Part shown: in pieces, positions 26,448 to 37,195 of the stretch
Numbering within the stretch: position 1 is the stretch's first letter
How the letters are laid out: each line of letters starts with the position of its first letter
Assembly (NCBI GenBank): GCA_016194705.1
Contig: JACQAZ010000014.1
Span: 62,001-126,000 of the forward strand
Source of the DNA: Elusimicrobiota bacterium
GTDB lineage: Bacteria; Elusimicrobiota; Elusimicrobia; UBA1565; UBA9628
DNA: 64,000 bases
Direction of reading: 5' to 3'
Position numbers and translations under genes: made by a program
Notes under the pieces: generated by a model
Seen by the model: only the letters and a program-made list of their open reading frames with translations
What the model was told of the DNA's origin: nothing
The model's database searches: none

Positions 26448-26819
26448 TCAGCTCTTGTACGCCCCAAGCACGAGCTGGATGAGCTCCAGGGCCTCGTCGG
26501 GGTCGAAGGGCTTTCGCAGGATGCCGGAGAGCTCGAGGTCGTTGAGCGCCCGAAGCTCCGAGTCGACGCCCAAGGAGCCCGTGGCGACCAGCACGCCCGC
26601 GCGCGGGAACTTCGCCTTGAAGGCGCGGACCATGTCGACGCTCAGGCCGTCGGGGAGCTTGTAGTCGGTGATGAGCAAAGCGCAGTCCTTCATCTCCCCG
26701 ATGCGCGCCGCCGCCGCGGCCAAGTCCTCGGCATAGAGCGCCTCGTGGCCGGTGCCGCGGAACATGTAGCTGAAGAGCTTGCGGATCCCGGCGTCGTCCT
26801 CGACGATCAGGACGGTCAC
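26448..26819 (-). CDS. Single-domain response regulator
   Basis: 123 aa, a receiver domain only: VEDD acidic pocket, phospho-acceptor Asp in ALLITDYKLPDG, Thr in LVATGSLG and Lys in LRKPFDPDEAL. No output domain, so it acts by protein contact or phosphorelay. It overlaps the kinase gene upstream (ATGA) and ends one base before the PilB-receiver gene. Confidence 0.92.
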   Translation of the reverse strand: MTVLIVEDDAGIRKLFSYMFRGTGHEALYAEDLAAAAARIGEMKDCALLITDYKLPDGLSVDMVRAFKAKFPRAGVLVATGSLGVDSELRALNDLELSGILRKPFDPDEALELIQLVLGAYKS

Positions 26820-27901
26820 GCGGGCACCTCCACCATGGGCAGCTCGACGCGGACCTCGGTCCCCTGCCCCTCGACGCTGGCGACCTCGATGGCGCCTCCC
26901 GACTGCTTGACGATCCCGTACGCCACCGAGAGGCCCAAGCCGCTGCCTTGGCCCTGCGGCTTGGTGGAGTAGAACGGGTCGAAGACGCGGCCCAGCGCCG
27001 CGGCCGGGATGCCGACGCCGTTGTCCTTGATCGTGACGACCGCCTTGCCGCCCTCGCGGATGAGGCGCACCGAGATCACCGGCTCCTTGCGCCCCGCCAC
27101 GGCGTCCTTGGCGTTGCTGAGGATCTGAAGCAGGGCCTGGTGGAGCTGGGGCCGGTCGCCCGTGACCCAGGGCGCCCCGCCGGGCGCTTCGGTGGACACG
27201 GCGATGCCGCGGCAGGTGCAGCGGAAGAGTTCCAGAGCGTCGTGGACGACGCTTCCCAGATCGATGGCCTCCTCCTGGCTCGGCTTGCGCCGGGCGAACT
27301 GCAGCATGTTCTGCACGATCTGGCCGCAGCGCTTGCTCTCCTTGTAGATGCGCTCGATATCCTCGCGCTGCTCGGGGGTGAGGTTCTTCGCCTTGAGCAG
27401 CCAGTGGGAGAAGCCGATGACGCTGGTCAGGGGATTGTTGAGCTCATGCGCGACGCCGGCGGCCAGCTCGCCCAAGGAGGCGAGCTTGGAGGCCTGCAGC
27501 AGCTGGGCCTTGGTCTTGGCGAGCGCGCCCTGGGTCTCGTGGATCGTGCCCACGATCAGCAGCAGAAGCTCGTCGTCGACGGGCTTCTGAAGGAAATGAT
27601 AAGCGCCGCGGCGGATGACCTCGGCCGCGCCCGAGCGCGGAACCTGCGGCGCCACCATCAGGAAGGACACCGCCGGATCGGCGGCTTTGGCCCGCCGCAG
27701 CAGCTCGAGGCCTTCCATGTCCGGCAGGGCCAGCTCGCAAACGACCACCTGCGCCTTCTCGCGGCGGAGCAGCTCGAGGGCCTGGCTGCCGTCGGCCGCG
27801 GCCGACGCTATGTGCCCGCCGCGATTGAGAGCCGCGCGGAAGCGATCGCGGCAGGAGGCGTCGGGATCGACGATCAAGACTCGGGCGGTCTCGGCGCTCA
27901 T
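26816..27901 (-). CDS. Hybrid protein: degenerate receiver plus histidine kinase
   Basis: 361 aa. Residues 1-120 form a receiver fold (RVLIVDPDASC; LQKPVDDELL with the conserved Lys), but the phospho-acceptor position is Glu: VVVCELALPDMEG where active receivers have Asp before the L-x-x-P. Residues 130-361 are a soluble kinase with H-box LGELAAGVAHELNNPL, N box QILSNAKDAV, G1 DNGVGIP and G2 GSGLGLSVAYGI. No membrane segment. The Glu may mimic a permanently phosphorylated state or mark a pseudo-receiver. The start overlaps the coiled-coil gene (ATGA). Confidence 0.9.
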   Translation of the reverse strand: MSAETARVLIVDPDASCRDRFRAALNRGGHIASAAADGSQALELLRREKAQVVVCELALPDMEGLELLRRAKAADPAVSFLMVAPQVPRSGAAEVIRRGAYHFLQKPVDDELLLLIVGTIHETQGALAKTKAQLLQASKLASLGELAAGVAHELNNPLTSVIGFSHWLLKAKNLTPEQREDIERIYKESKRCGQIVQNMLQFARRKPSQEEAIDLGSVVHDALELFRCTCRGIAVSTEAPGGAPWVTGDRPQLHQALLQILSNAKDAVAGRKEPVISVRLIREGGKAVVTIKDNGVGIPAAALGRVFDPFYSTKPQGQGSGLGLSVAYGIVKQSGGAIEVASVEGQGTEVRVELPMVEVPA

Positions 27902-28905
27902 TCCAGCAGTTCGGGCCTGCCCGCCCTCTCGCTGGCCGCCAGGACGGCCAGCCGCAATGAGAGCTGGTGGTAGGACATCGAGAGTTCCATGAGCTGCCCT
28001 TTCATCGCGGCCATCGGGCCGAGGAGCTCCTGCCGGAGGTCCTCGACGCTCGTGAAGCCCGCGAAGACCGGCGTGGCGGCCTGGCCCGGCGCCGGGGCGG
28101 GCGCGGGCCGCGCCGCGGAGAGCTGGGCTGAGATCGACGCGTCGAGCCTCGCCTTGAGAACCGAGACGTCGCGCGCGAGGTTCGAGCGCATCATCTCCAT
28201 CGAGGCCTGCAGCTCGCGCACCATGTCGGCGACGGTCTCCAAACGGGGCCCGGGCTCCGGCGGCGCGGACTGGGCCGTCTCGAGCTTCTGCTCGAGGCGG
28301 ACCTCGAGCTGGGCCAGCCGCCGCTGCTCGGCCTCGGTCTGCGCCGTGACGAGAGTCTTGAGCTCGGCCAGCGCGCGCTCCAGCGCTTCCATCGTCTCTT
28401 TCGACGGCCCGGAAATCGTCGGGGGGACGGCCGGAGCGGGCCGGTCGAGGCGGGCCTCCAGCTCCTTGATGCGCTTCTCGCGCTCGGCCAAGCCCGCCGA
28501 GAGCTCGCGTGCTGACTCGCTCTCGCGGGCGGCGGCCGCCTGCAGCTGGGCCGCGGCGGCCTTGAGCTCGAGGACGGCATCGGCGTAATCCTGCGCTGGC
28601 GCGCTCGCGGGGGCGGCCGCGACCGCCGGCAGAGGCGCCGCAGGCGGCGCGGCCGGCGCGGCCGGCGCGGCCGGTTTGGGAGCCTCCATCGAGGTGGCAA
28701 GCTCGGCCATGCGCGCGAGCATGTCCTGCTCGGACGCCGCCGCTCCGGGAGGCGGAGGAGGCTCGAGCCCCGGCGGGGATGCGGCCGCCGGAGCGGCGGG
28801 CGCGATCTGGCCCGCCAGTTCCTCCATGCGCTTGAGCAGGTCCTGCTGAGCCTGGGTCGCTCCCACCTCCGGCGTCCCTTGGGGGTCGGGATCTTTTTCG
28901 GCCAT
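27898..28905 (-). CDS. Coiled-coil, Ala/Pro-rich protein heading the signalling operon
   Basis: 335 aa. Alternating Pro/Ala-rich linkers (residues about 35-105) and helices; a strong coiled coil covers about 110-260 (AAAAQLQAAAARESESAREL, ALERALAELKTLVTAQTEAE). No enzyme motif, signal or membrane segment. The segment DLLKRMEELAGQI recurs as DMLARMAELATSM 40 residues later, so it has two copies of a short helical motif that could dock partners. It is the first gene of the operon with the pseudo-receiver kinase, regulator and PilB-receiver, and is probably a scaffold. ATG 28905 follows a full promoter by eight bases. Confidence 0.75.
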   Translation of the reverse strand: MAEKDPDPQGTPEVGATQAQQDLLKRMEELAGQIAPAAPAAASPPGLEPPPPPGAAASEQDMLARMAELATSMEAPKPAAPAAPAAPPAAPLPAVAAAPASAPAQDYADAVLELKAAAAQLQAAAARESESARELSAGLAEREKRIKELEARLDRPAPAVPPTISGPSKETMEALERALAELKTLVTAQTEAEQRRLAQLEVRLEQKLETAQSAPPEPGPRLETVADMVRELQASMEMMRSNLARDVSVLKARLDASISAQLSAARPAPAPAPGQAATPVFAGFTSVEDLRQELLGPMAAMKGQLMELSMSYHQLSLRLAVLAASERAGRPELLE

Positions 28906-28913
28906 CAACGGTG

Positions 28914-28942
28914 AGTGTACCCCCTAGCTTTGGGATTGTCAA
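28914..28942 (-). promoter_or_regulatory. Promoter of the coiled-coil/kinase/PilB-receiver operon
   Basis: On the minus strand, TTGACA (28942-28937), 17-base spacer, TACACT (28919-28914). The -10 ends eight bases before ATG 28905, so the RNA should begin at or next to the start codon. Confidence 0.75.
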
Positions 28943-28970
28943 GCTCCGACCTGCGAAATTTTGAAGGCGA

Positions 28971-28999
28971 TTGACACCCAGGGGGCATTAAGTTATATT
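28971..28999 (+). promoter_or_regulatory. Promoter of the small membrane protein/cNMP/AI-2E operon
   Basis: TTGACA (28971-28976), 17-base spacer, TATATT (28994-28999). The -10 ends six bases before ATG 29006, predicting a leaderless mRNA. It is back to back with the minus-strand promoter at 28914-28942. Confidence 0.78.
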
Positions 29000-29005
29000 G
29001 GCTCC

Positions 29006-29254
29006 ATGGAGACCTTCATGGCCGTCTGCATGGGCCTCATCACCGTCGAACTCGGCATCATCGTCGCCGCGATCCTGATGGTGGCCCTGCGGGTGCGCGA
29101 CACGGCGCAAGCCGTCGAGGTCGTCGCCTACCGGGTCGATTCGGAGATCGAAGGGATCGGCTCGACCTTGCGCTCGGGCTGGCTCAAGACCTTGGGCGCG
29201 ACGGCCAGCGTTGTCGCCGGAATCTGGAGCGGCCGCCGGGGCCGCGACGAATAG
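29006..29254 (+). CDS. Small single-pass membrane protein
   Basis: 82 aa. One hydrophobic segment near the N-terminus (FMAVCMGLITVELGIIVAAI) is followed by a cytoplasmic helix and a basic end (WSGRRGRDE). It resembles DUF948-like small membrane proteins in shape only. ATG 29006 is chosen because it lies six bases after a consensus promoter; an upstream in-frame extension would include the promoter itself. It leads an operon with a cNMP-binding protein and an AI-2E-type transporter. Function unknown. Confidence 0.7.
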   Translation: METFMAVCMGLITVELGIIVAAILMVALRVRDTAQAVEVVAYRVDSEIEGIGSTLRSGWLKTLGATASVVAGIWSGRRGRDE

Positions 29255-29266
29255 GCGGAGCCCGCT

Positions 29267-29773
29267 TTGCTGAGATTCTTCAAGCGCCTCTTCTTCGACG
29301 AGAATTTCAACCAGAAGAAGGCCTTCCTCAAGTCGCTGGACCTCTTCAAGGACCTCACGAGCCGCGAGATCGGCCTTCTGGCCCAGGCCCTGCATTCGCG
29401 CACCTACCACGCGGGCGAGACCCTGTTCCTCGAGGGCGACATCGGACGCGCGCTGTTCATCCTCGAGTCGGGCAAGGTGGAGCTCTCGCGCCGCGAGGAG
29501 CAGACCGGCAAGAGCCGCCTGATCTACACCATCGAGCCCGGCGAGTTCTTCGGCGAGATGGCGCTGCTCGAGCAGCTCCCGCGCACGGCCTCGGCCGTAG
29601 CGGCCGAGCGCTCGCGGCTCTATCTGCTCTACCGCTCGAAGCTCGACAATCTGCTGCACTACTACCCCCGCGTGGGCGTCTCGATCATGTCCCACCTCGC
29701 TCAGCTCCTCTCCGCGCGCCTGCGCCGCGCCTCCGCCCTCTCGGCCAAGGCCGCCGACGCCGTCCATGGCTGA
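29267..29773 (+). CDS. Cyclic-nucleotide-binding domain protein
   Basis: 168 aa, a single cNMP-binding beta-barrel: TYHAGETLFLEGDIGRALFI followed by the phosphate-binding cassette FFGEMALLEQLPRTASAVA, which keeps the Glu and the Arg-Thr pair that contact cyclic nucleotide. No helix-turn-helix follows, so it is not a Crp-type activator; the last 30 residues are helical and basic. The start is TTG 29267 with AGGCGGAG eight bases upstream. The 3' end overlaps the transporter gene by eight bases, suggesting that it may gate or tether that membrane protein. Confidence 0.88.
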   Translation: MLRFFKRLFFDENFNQKKAFLKSLDLFKDLTSREIGLLAQALHSRTYHAGETLFLEGDIGRALFILESGKVELSRREEQTGKSRLIYTIEPGEFFGEMALLEQLPRTASAVAAERSRLYLLYRSKLDNLLHYYPRVGVSIMSHLAQLLSARLRRASALSAKAADAVHG

Positions 29774-30851
29774 GCGCAGGCGCTTTCCGCTGGTCCCCGG
29801 GCTGCTCGTCACCGCCGTCATCTGCTTCCTGCTCTACCACATGGTCCGCGTCCTCATCCCGTTCGCCCTGGGCTTCGCCGTCGCCTACGTCGCCAACCCG
29901 ATCGTGAGCACCTTCGAGCTCAAGGGCCTGCGCCGCTGGGTGAGCGTGGCTACCCTGTTCCTCGCCGTCGCGGGCGCCTTCGCCCTGGCCGCCGGGGGCC
30001 TGACCGACCTCGTCACGATGCAGTTCTCGACTCTTCAGAGCTCCGCTCCGAAATACTTGACCGACTCCAAGGCCATGCTGGAGGGCTTCGAGGCCAAGCA
30101 CATCCGGCGCATCCCAGCCGCCTACCGCGGCATGGTCTCGAAGGAGGTCAATGCGCGCCTTTACGACCCCCTCATCGACCAGGTCCAGAAGATCCCCGCC
30201 TATGTCCTGGACCTGTTCCCGGTGCTCTCGATGGCGCTGCTGGTGCCCTTCATCACCTTCTTCTTCCTGATCGACGGCCCCGGCGCCATCGACGGCTTCA
30301 TCCAGGCCTGCCCGAGCCGCTACGTCGAGCAGGCCCTCCATTTGATTTCGGAGATCGACGCGAGCTTGGGCAGCTACCTGCGCGGCCTCATCATCGAGGC
30401 CCTGGCGATCACGGCGGCCTCGTTTACGGGTCTGCTCATCATGGACGTCAACCAAGCCCTGGCCATCGCGGTGATCGCCGGCGTCTTCAACGTCGTGCCC
30501 TATCTGGGCCCAGCGCTCGGCGCGGTGGTGGGCGGGCTCGTCGCCTTGTTCCAGTACGGCACGATCTGGGCCCCCGCCAAGGTGCTGCTCCTCTTCGCTG
30601 CCGTCAAGTTCGCCGACGACTGGGTGCTCCAGCCGATCATCGCCAAGCACTCGACGCACCTGCACGCCCTGACCTTGCTCGCAAGCCTGATGGTCGGAGA
30701 GGCGCTCTTCGGCATCATCGGCATGCTGTTCGCCGTGCCGGTGGTCTGCGTGCTCAGGGCGCTCATCAAGGTGATCTGGACCTGGTACTCGACCGAGTCC
30801 CGGTTCCGGGCGCCGGAGCTGCTCGACGGCGCGGCCCTGCCCTACACCTGA
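29766..30851 (+). CDS. AI-2E family (TqsA/PerM-like) transporter
   Basis: 361 aa. Seven to eight membrane segments with the family pattern: two N-terminal helices (FLLYHMVRVLIPFALGFAVA), a loop region with the PIVSTFELKG-type start, then VPFITFFFLIDGPGAIDGFI, a SLGSYLRGLIIEAL block and the C-terminal FNVVPYLGPALGAVVGG motif. Characterised relatives export autoinducer-2, Na+ or other small solutes; the substrate is not predictable here. It is the last gene of the operon and overlaps the cNMP-binding gene. Confidence 0.9.
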   Translation: MAERRRFPLVPGLLVTAVICFLLYHMVRVLIPFALGFAVAYVANPIVSTFELKGLRRWVSVATLFLAVAGAFALAAGGLTDLVTMQFSTLQSSAPKYLTDSKAMLEGFEAKHIRRIPAAYRGMVSKEVNARLYDPLIDQVQKIPAYVLDLFPVLSMALLVPFITFFFLIDGPGAIDGFIQACPSRYVEQALHLISEIDASLGSYLRGLIIEALAITAASFTGLLIMDVNQALAIAVIAGVFNVVPYLGPALGAVVGGLVALFQYGTIWAPAKVLLLFAAVKFADDWVLQPIIAKHSTHLHALTLLASLMVGEALFGIIGMLFAVPVVCVLRALIKVIWTWYSTESRFRAPELLDGAALPYT

Positions 30852-31000
30852 GGCGCTTCGCTTTCGGTAGGTAACCATCATGTTCTGCCGAGCTTCCGAA
30901 TCGCGCGGCGGGTTAACAAGAAGAACTGGGGCAGGACGGACTGCCTCAGGTTCAAGAACTGGTTTCGGCTGATTGGCGCGAGCTCCGTCCGCTAATCACT
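30852..31000. other. Intergenic boundary between core block and lower-GC island
   Basis: 149 bases. One plus-strand frame (30910-30994) reads RVNKKNWGRTDCLRFKNW and stops at 30994, giving the impression of a protein C-terminus. It has no start or clear family, so it could be a decayed element or chance. The Kelch-caspase genes converge on this gap; no T-rich terminator hairpin is evident. Confidence 0.3.
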
Positions 31001-33427
31001 CTAATGCAGCTCTTCAAACAGTATGCTGTATGTGTCTCTTGGCGCGTCTATCTCATGAAGAATAAACACGGCCTCGTCTATTTTTCGAAGCGCATATGAA
31101 ACTTGACGGTCAACCGGCAGCTTGATCGCCAGATGATCTGGGCCTACTTGAATTGCGCTTGAGGCATGCCGGAAGGCCGCGCCGTCAGCCAAGAGTCTGG
31201 GAGCGCAAAACTCTGGCTTCTCCGGATCCCGGGTGTATTGAGAGTAAATGCTCCACAGCGCCATCAGTCTAAATTCAGGCTTCGGTGTTCCCGCCAGCAG
31301 TATCGTACCGCCAATATTATCGGTTTTTGAAAATCCGCGTCCCGCCAACCAATGCCGTTCGAGATCGGCTTTGGCAGGGGCTACTCCTGCAGTATAGAGA
31401 GCTGCGAGTTGATCATAGAGCGATGCGCCGTCTGGGCTATTCAGTTCAGGATGCTTTCTCAATTGACGATCGATGAGTTCCTTGACCGCATCAACCTGCA
31501 ATTTGCGACCCTCCGCGGCCAACATCCTGCTAAAGGCCCCGCGCGGCCCGACGCTCGGGAGAAGCTCCATGCCCGGATTTTGCGTGATCAGTTGAGGCGT
31601 CTGCTCGCGGCTCATTCGACGGGCCTCTATACGCACATTCTCACTGACATCGTTAAAAATGTCTTGAAGAGTTATAACACCGTGCCCAAACGGGTAACTA
31701 TTGGCGTCGGAGAAGGCTCTCATGAGAAAATATGTAAAAACGCCGTACCCCGATTGTCTCATCGAGCCGGCGATCTCGTCCCCTGCGGACGCTGTCATGA
31801 TGGAGATTTTCGGGGACGGCTTCGGCGGCTTCCAAAAAGCGTTGACCAGCGGACGAGCCCCAGGCCTTATCACCGATCTGGGCCCGGAACCGGAAAAGCA
31901 GGCGTCCAGGAATACGACCACCTCGGATGCATTCAGTTGGTCGAGCAGCCGATAGAATTCAGACATCGATAGCGCGGTGCTCTCCAGCGCATTCGGGTTC
32001 GCATCCCACGGCACCAGATACGCTTCTCCCGAATTACCGGGGGAGCCATGCCCTGAGAAGAAGACGTATACTCGCCTGGACCTTTGTGGGGAAGGAGAGA
32101 GGACACTGCGAAGATTGGCTACAGTGACGGATTCTTCTTGGAGGGTTCGAACCCGACTCGACAAGACGCTGTGCGCAAAGCCGTCAAACCGGTAGACGTC
32201 TCGGCTCGCATACTCAGCACGAGGCAAATTCTTGTATCGCTCTACGCCGATGACGAGCACCTCGTCTCGCTCATCGGTGGTAAAGTAACTCCCGAAGCTG
32301 TCGACTGATGACGTTAGGCGCGCATCGAAAGCCAGCGGAGGGGCGCTCATCCCCGCATCGTCCGGATTCCCAGACTCTGGATGAACGCTCTGCAAAGTCG
32401 CCTCTCCAGCCACAGGATACGCGTTCACCTCGCCGCTGAGTTTTCGAGAATGGACCTTCCCCTGGTAGCCGCCGACCATTATAATCACTCCATTGTGCTC
32501 GGCGGCCTCGGTGTAGGCGCGCCAGACGTAGCTGGCGATGATATTCCCATCGCGCGTATACTGCTCAGCCAAGGACACTCCTCGAATCTTGACCACCGTT
32601 GAGGGCGCTCCGCCGCGGTGTACCTCGAGGGCTCCCGAGTAGTCGCCATTCTGGCGATAGACCTCCGGACCCACCACATCATGGGCGGCGTCGAGCCCTC
32701 CTACGATATAAATCTCTCCTTTGACCGACACCGCAGCCGCTCGGACTCTGGCTGACCGAGCCACGGACTTGGTGGACCACCGACGAGTCTTGTAGTTGAA
32801 CGCATCGACCATGGACGACGCCGAAGCGACCTTGCCTTCCATGGTGCCGCCGCCGATATAGAGAATCTCATCTCCTATCACGATCGACGCCATGCCAAAT
32901 CGAGGGGATGGCATCTTCGAGATGGTCTCCCAGGTGTCGGAACGGGGGTCGTACGCTTCCACCTCGGCGATGACCGGGCCCCCCACCGTCTTGCCCCCGG
33001 CCACGTAGATCTTACCGCCCGCGACGTTTGCGGAATGATTATGTCGGGCAACCCTCATGGCACTACGAGGGCGCCATTCGCCGCTCATCGGGTCGTAGGC
33101 CTCTACAGTGTCCAGCGACCGCTGGTGATCTGTCCCTCCGATCGCGAATAGCTGGCCGTTGTGCACTGCGGCGGCGAGCAGAGTCCTCGGCGTCGGCATC
33201 CTAGTCTTGGCGGACCAGATGTGCGTCGCCATGTCCAAAGACTCCAGCCATCCACCCACCCCTTCCGCTGAGTCGCCGCCTACGCAGTAGAGGATATCGC
33301 TTGTGACCACGCAGGCGTGGCCCAGGCGGGCAGTCGGCATTTCCGGAAAGCCTTCCTGGTATGCGGCTGAATCCGCCGTGGGGGCGGCAATCATGGCGAG
33401 CACCAGAATAAGCCTCATGACTTGCAT
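31001..33427 (-). CDS. Exported Kelch beta-propeller / caspase-like (C14) protein
   Basis: 808 aa. Signal peptide (LILVLAMIAAPTADSAA). Residues about 25-330 hold Kelch repeats with the GG and Y/W marks (LYCVGGDSAEGVGG, FAIGGTDHQRSLDTVEAYDP, IYVAGGKTVGGPVIAEVEAY, IYIVGGLDAAHDVV). Residues about 385-615 are a caspase-like domain: LVIGVERYKNLPRAEY, catalytic His in VYVFFSGHGSPG and catalytic Cys in VVVFLDACFSGSG. About 190 further C-terminal residues have no recognised fold. It should be periplasmic or outer-membrane facing. The upstream paralogue ends three bases before. Base composition is clearly lower in GC than flanking genes. Alternative starts: TTG 33433, ATG 33418. Confidence 0.88.
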   Translation of the reverse strand: MQVMRLILVLAMIAAPTADSAAYQEGFPEMPTARLGHACVVTSDILYCVGGDSAEGVGGWLESLDMATHIWSAKTRMPTPRTLLAAAVHNGQLFAIGGTDHQRSLDTVEAYDPMSGEWRPRSAMRVARHNHSANVAGGKIYVAGGKTVGGPVIAEVEAYDPRSDTWETISKMPSPRFGMASIVIGDEILYIGGGTMEGKVASASSMVDAFNYKTRRWSTKSVARSARVRAAAVSVKGEIYIVGGLDAAHDVVGPEVYRQNGDYSGALEVHRGGAPSTVVKIRGVSLAEQYTRDGNIIASYVWRAYTEAAEHNGVIIMVGGYQGKVHSRKLSGEVNAYPVAGEATLQSVHPESGNPDDAGMSAPPLAFDARLTSSVDSFGSYFTTDERDEVLVIGVERYKNLPRAEYASRDVYRFDGFAHSVLSSRVRTLQEESVTVANLRSVLSPSPQRSRRVYVFFSGHGSPGNSGEAYLVPWDANPNALESTALSMSEFYRLLDQLNASEVVVFLDACFSGSGPRSVIRPGARPLVNAFWKPPKPSPKISIMTASAGDEIAGSMRQSGYGVFTYFLMRAFSDANSYPFGHGVITLQDIFNDVSENVRIEARRMSREQTPQLITQNPGMELLPSVGPRGAFSRMLAAEGRKLQVDAVKELIDRQLRKHPELNSPDGASLYDQLAALYTAGVAPAKADLERHWLAGRGFSKTDNIGGTILLAGTPKPEFRLMALWSIYSQYTRDPEKPEFCAPRLLADGAAFRHASSAIQVGPDHLAIKLPVDRQVSYALRKIDEAVFILHEIDAPRDTYSILFEELH

Positions 33428-33429
33428 GT

Positions 33430-35260
33430 TCAATACAGCAGGAGGCCCCTATCAGCTGTATACAGCTGCGGCGTCTGCTGTCTGGATTGGAGCTGGGCGG
33501 CTCTGACGACATTTCCGCGGACAAATTGAAACAGCTCATCTACGGAAACATGCCCATCAGAATTGGCATCGGCGGCGCCCGCGATTCCTTTCAGGAGATA
33601 GAAAGAGAACGTACCGTGGTTCTCGGCTGGCAAGCTGGTTGCCTCCTCCCGTCCTGCCGCGGCAGTGATCACCGTTAATCTTCCGGGAGTCGCGGGCCCT
33701 CCGTCCGAGACGGTCATCAATGGACGGGCGTTCAACACAGACACGGATCGGGAACCTTGTCCGGAGAAACAAGAATCGATCATTACGATGACTTCCTTTG
33801 CTTTGAGCCCTTGAAGATGGCTATAGAGGTCCTTCATCGGGTACCCGGTGGACTGGAGGAAGGCAGGGTCGCCGTCCCATGGCACGAGGAATGCCCCCCC
33901 CTGTGCGACTATCGGGCGCTCCGTGGCCTGAGAAATAGACATAGACCCTGGAGTCTTTATCAGCGTGGCGAGGAAGCCATTCCTCGAGGAATTTCGACAT
34001 GTCGGCGCGGGCCGCATTCGCGCCGGTGAGCAGGACAATATTGGCTTCCGGCACGCCCAAAATGCTCTTGAAAAGTTTCGCCATTGTAGCCGCATCGTGC
34101 TCTCCGTTGGAAGCTGCCCGAACAGACCTGTAACTGTCTATGCCAATCACGACGGCAAAATCATTGGGGCGAACCCCCGGTCTCTGGGCGAAACGGTCGA
34201 CCTCCGATTTAGGCTCGAAACGCTCACTGCGTTTGGCGACTCCCTGAGATTCATCGGGGGCACCATCGGACTGCAGCTCCGTCCAAGTATCGGAAATCGG
34301 ATCATAGCGCCAAAGGACCGCTAAGGCAGTGAAGCCATCGAACCCGCCTGTCAGGTAGATCAACCCATTGTGCTGGTTGGCGGCCATGAAGCAGTTCGGC
34401 CGCGGCATTGCCTTTAATTCCTTCCATCGCCCCGTGCCAGGGATGAAGACCCAGGTCTTGCTGGTTATGCCGGAGCCCGTATTGCCGCCGAATACGTAGA
34501 TTTTCCCATCCACAGCCGCCGCCGCATGGCCAATAAGGCCGGTCGGCATACGTCCCAGGGTGTTCCATTGCCTTAGCTCAGGATCGTACGCCTCCACCGA
34601 GTCCTCGAGCGTCGTCATCGAAACATCGGAAAAGCCTCCAAGAAGAACGATGCGCTTGCCAACGATTACCGCGGCATGGTTCCACCGCGGAGTTGGCATC
34701 TCTTTCAGCTCCGTCCATTTCTTCATCCGAGGATCGTAACTCTCTGCATCCGTCATGGCTCGGCTGTTCGAGGGATTGAAGCCGCCCAGAATGAATAGCT
34801 TGCCCATAAAAGCGACCGCCGCATGGCCTCGCCGAGCGATAGGCATGCGGGGTAGCTCGACGGAATCCCTGCCATCAAGACCGAGGGTGAAAACGTAAGG
34901 CAGGGGCACGTTCACCCACTGGCCACCCGTTACGTACGCGCGATCGCCGATGACTGCCCCTGCCGTATAGACTCCGAGATAGGGAACTGTCGAGCCGCTC
35001 CATTCTCCTGTCTTGAGGTCATATTGGTAGAGCCTGCCGACTTTGAGATCCCGTCCATCCGTGCCCCCGGTCATGACCAGGGAATCGCCGATGATCCCGG
35101 AGAAGTGCCCCCAGGCGGCAGGAAGCCTCGACGGCCGAAACTCTTGGCGCGGAGGCCCGTCAACGTTTGGATTGTAGGCGCAGACGGGGATGACGCCGGC
35201 TAATAGCATTGCGAGTGCGGCGATAGTGCGCACTCTATCCCTTGTCGCTATTTTTGTCAA
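33430..35260 (-). pseudogene. Kelch/caspase paralogue split by one extra G in a G8 run
   Basis: Two pieces: 33821-35260 reads a signal peptide, about six Kelch blades and the caspase N-terminal half to VYVYFSGHGAPDSRTGGG. The rest (GGAFLVPWDGDPAFLQ, catalytic Cys in VIVMIDSCFSGQG, and EF-hand-like loop DANSDGHVSVDE) is in another frame ending at 33430. Removing one G from the eight at 33894-33901 restores a 609-aa protein aligned with the downstream paralogue (SGHG then LVPWD). Possible causes: assembly error, true decay, or slippage-based switching. The start is uncertain: TTG 35260 lies within a TTGACA-17-TAGAGT promoter-like pair; GTG 35233 and ATG 35209 are alternatives, and an in-frame ATC at 35224 falls where a leaderless start is expected. 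Confidence 0.8.
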
Positions 35261-35270
35261 GCCGCCTCGA

Positions 35271-37148
<1,878 letters not shown>

Positions 37149-37195
37149 CACCTATTATTTACACCCAATTCCGCCGGAACGCAAGCCCCCCCGTT

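Noticed and set aside
30860..30994. Remnant of a transposase or integrase at the left side of the Kelch-caspase island
   Set aside because: The short peptide shows no motif of a known family, and I found no terminal or direct repeats around 30.9 or 35.26 kb.
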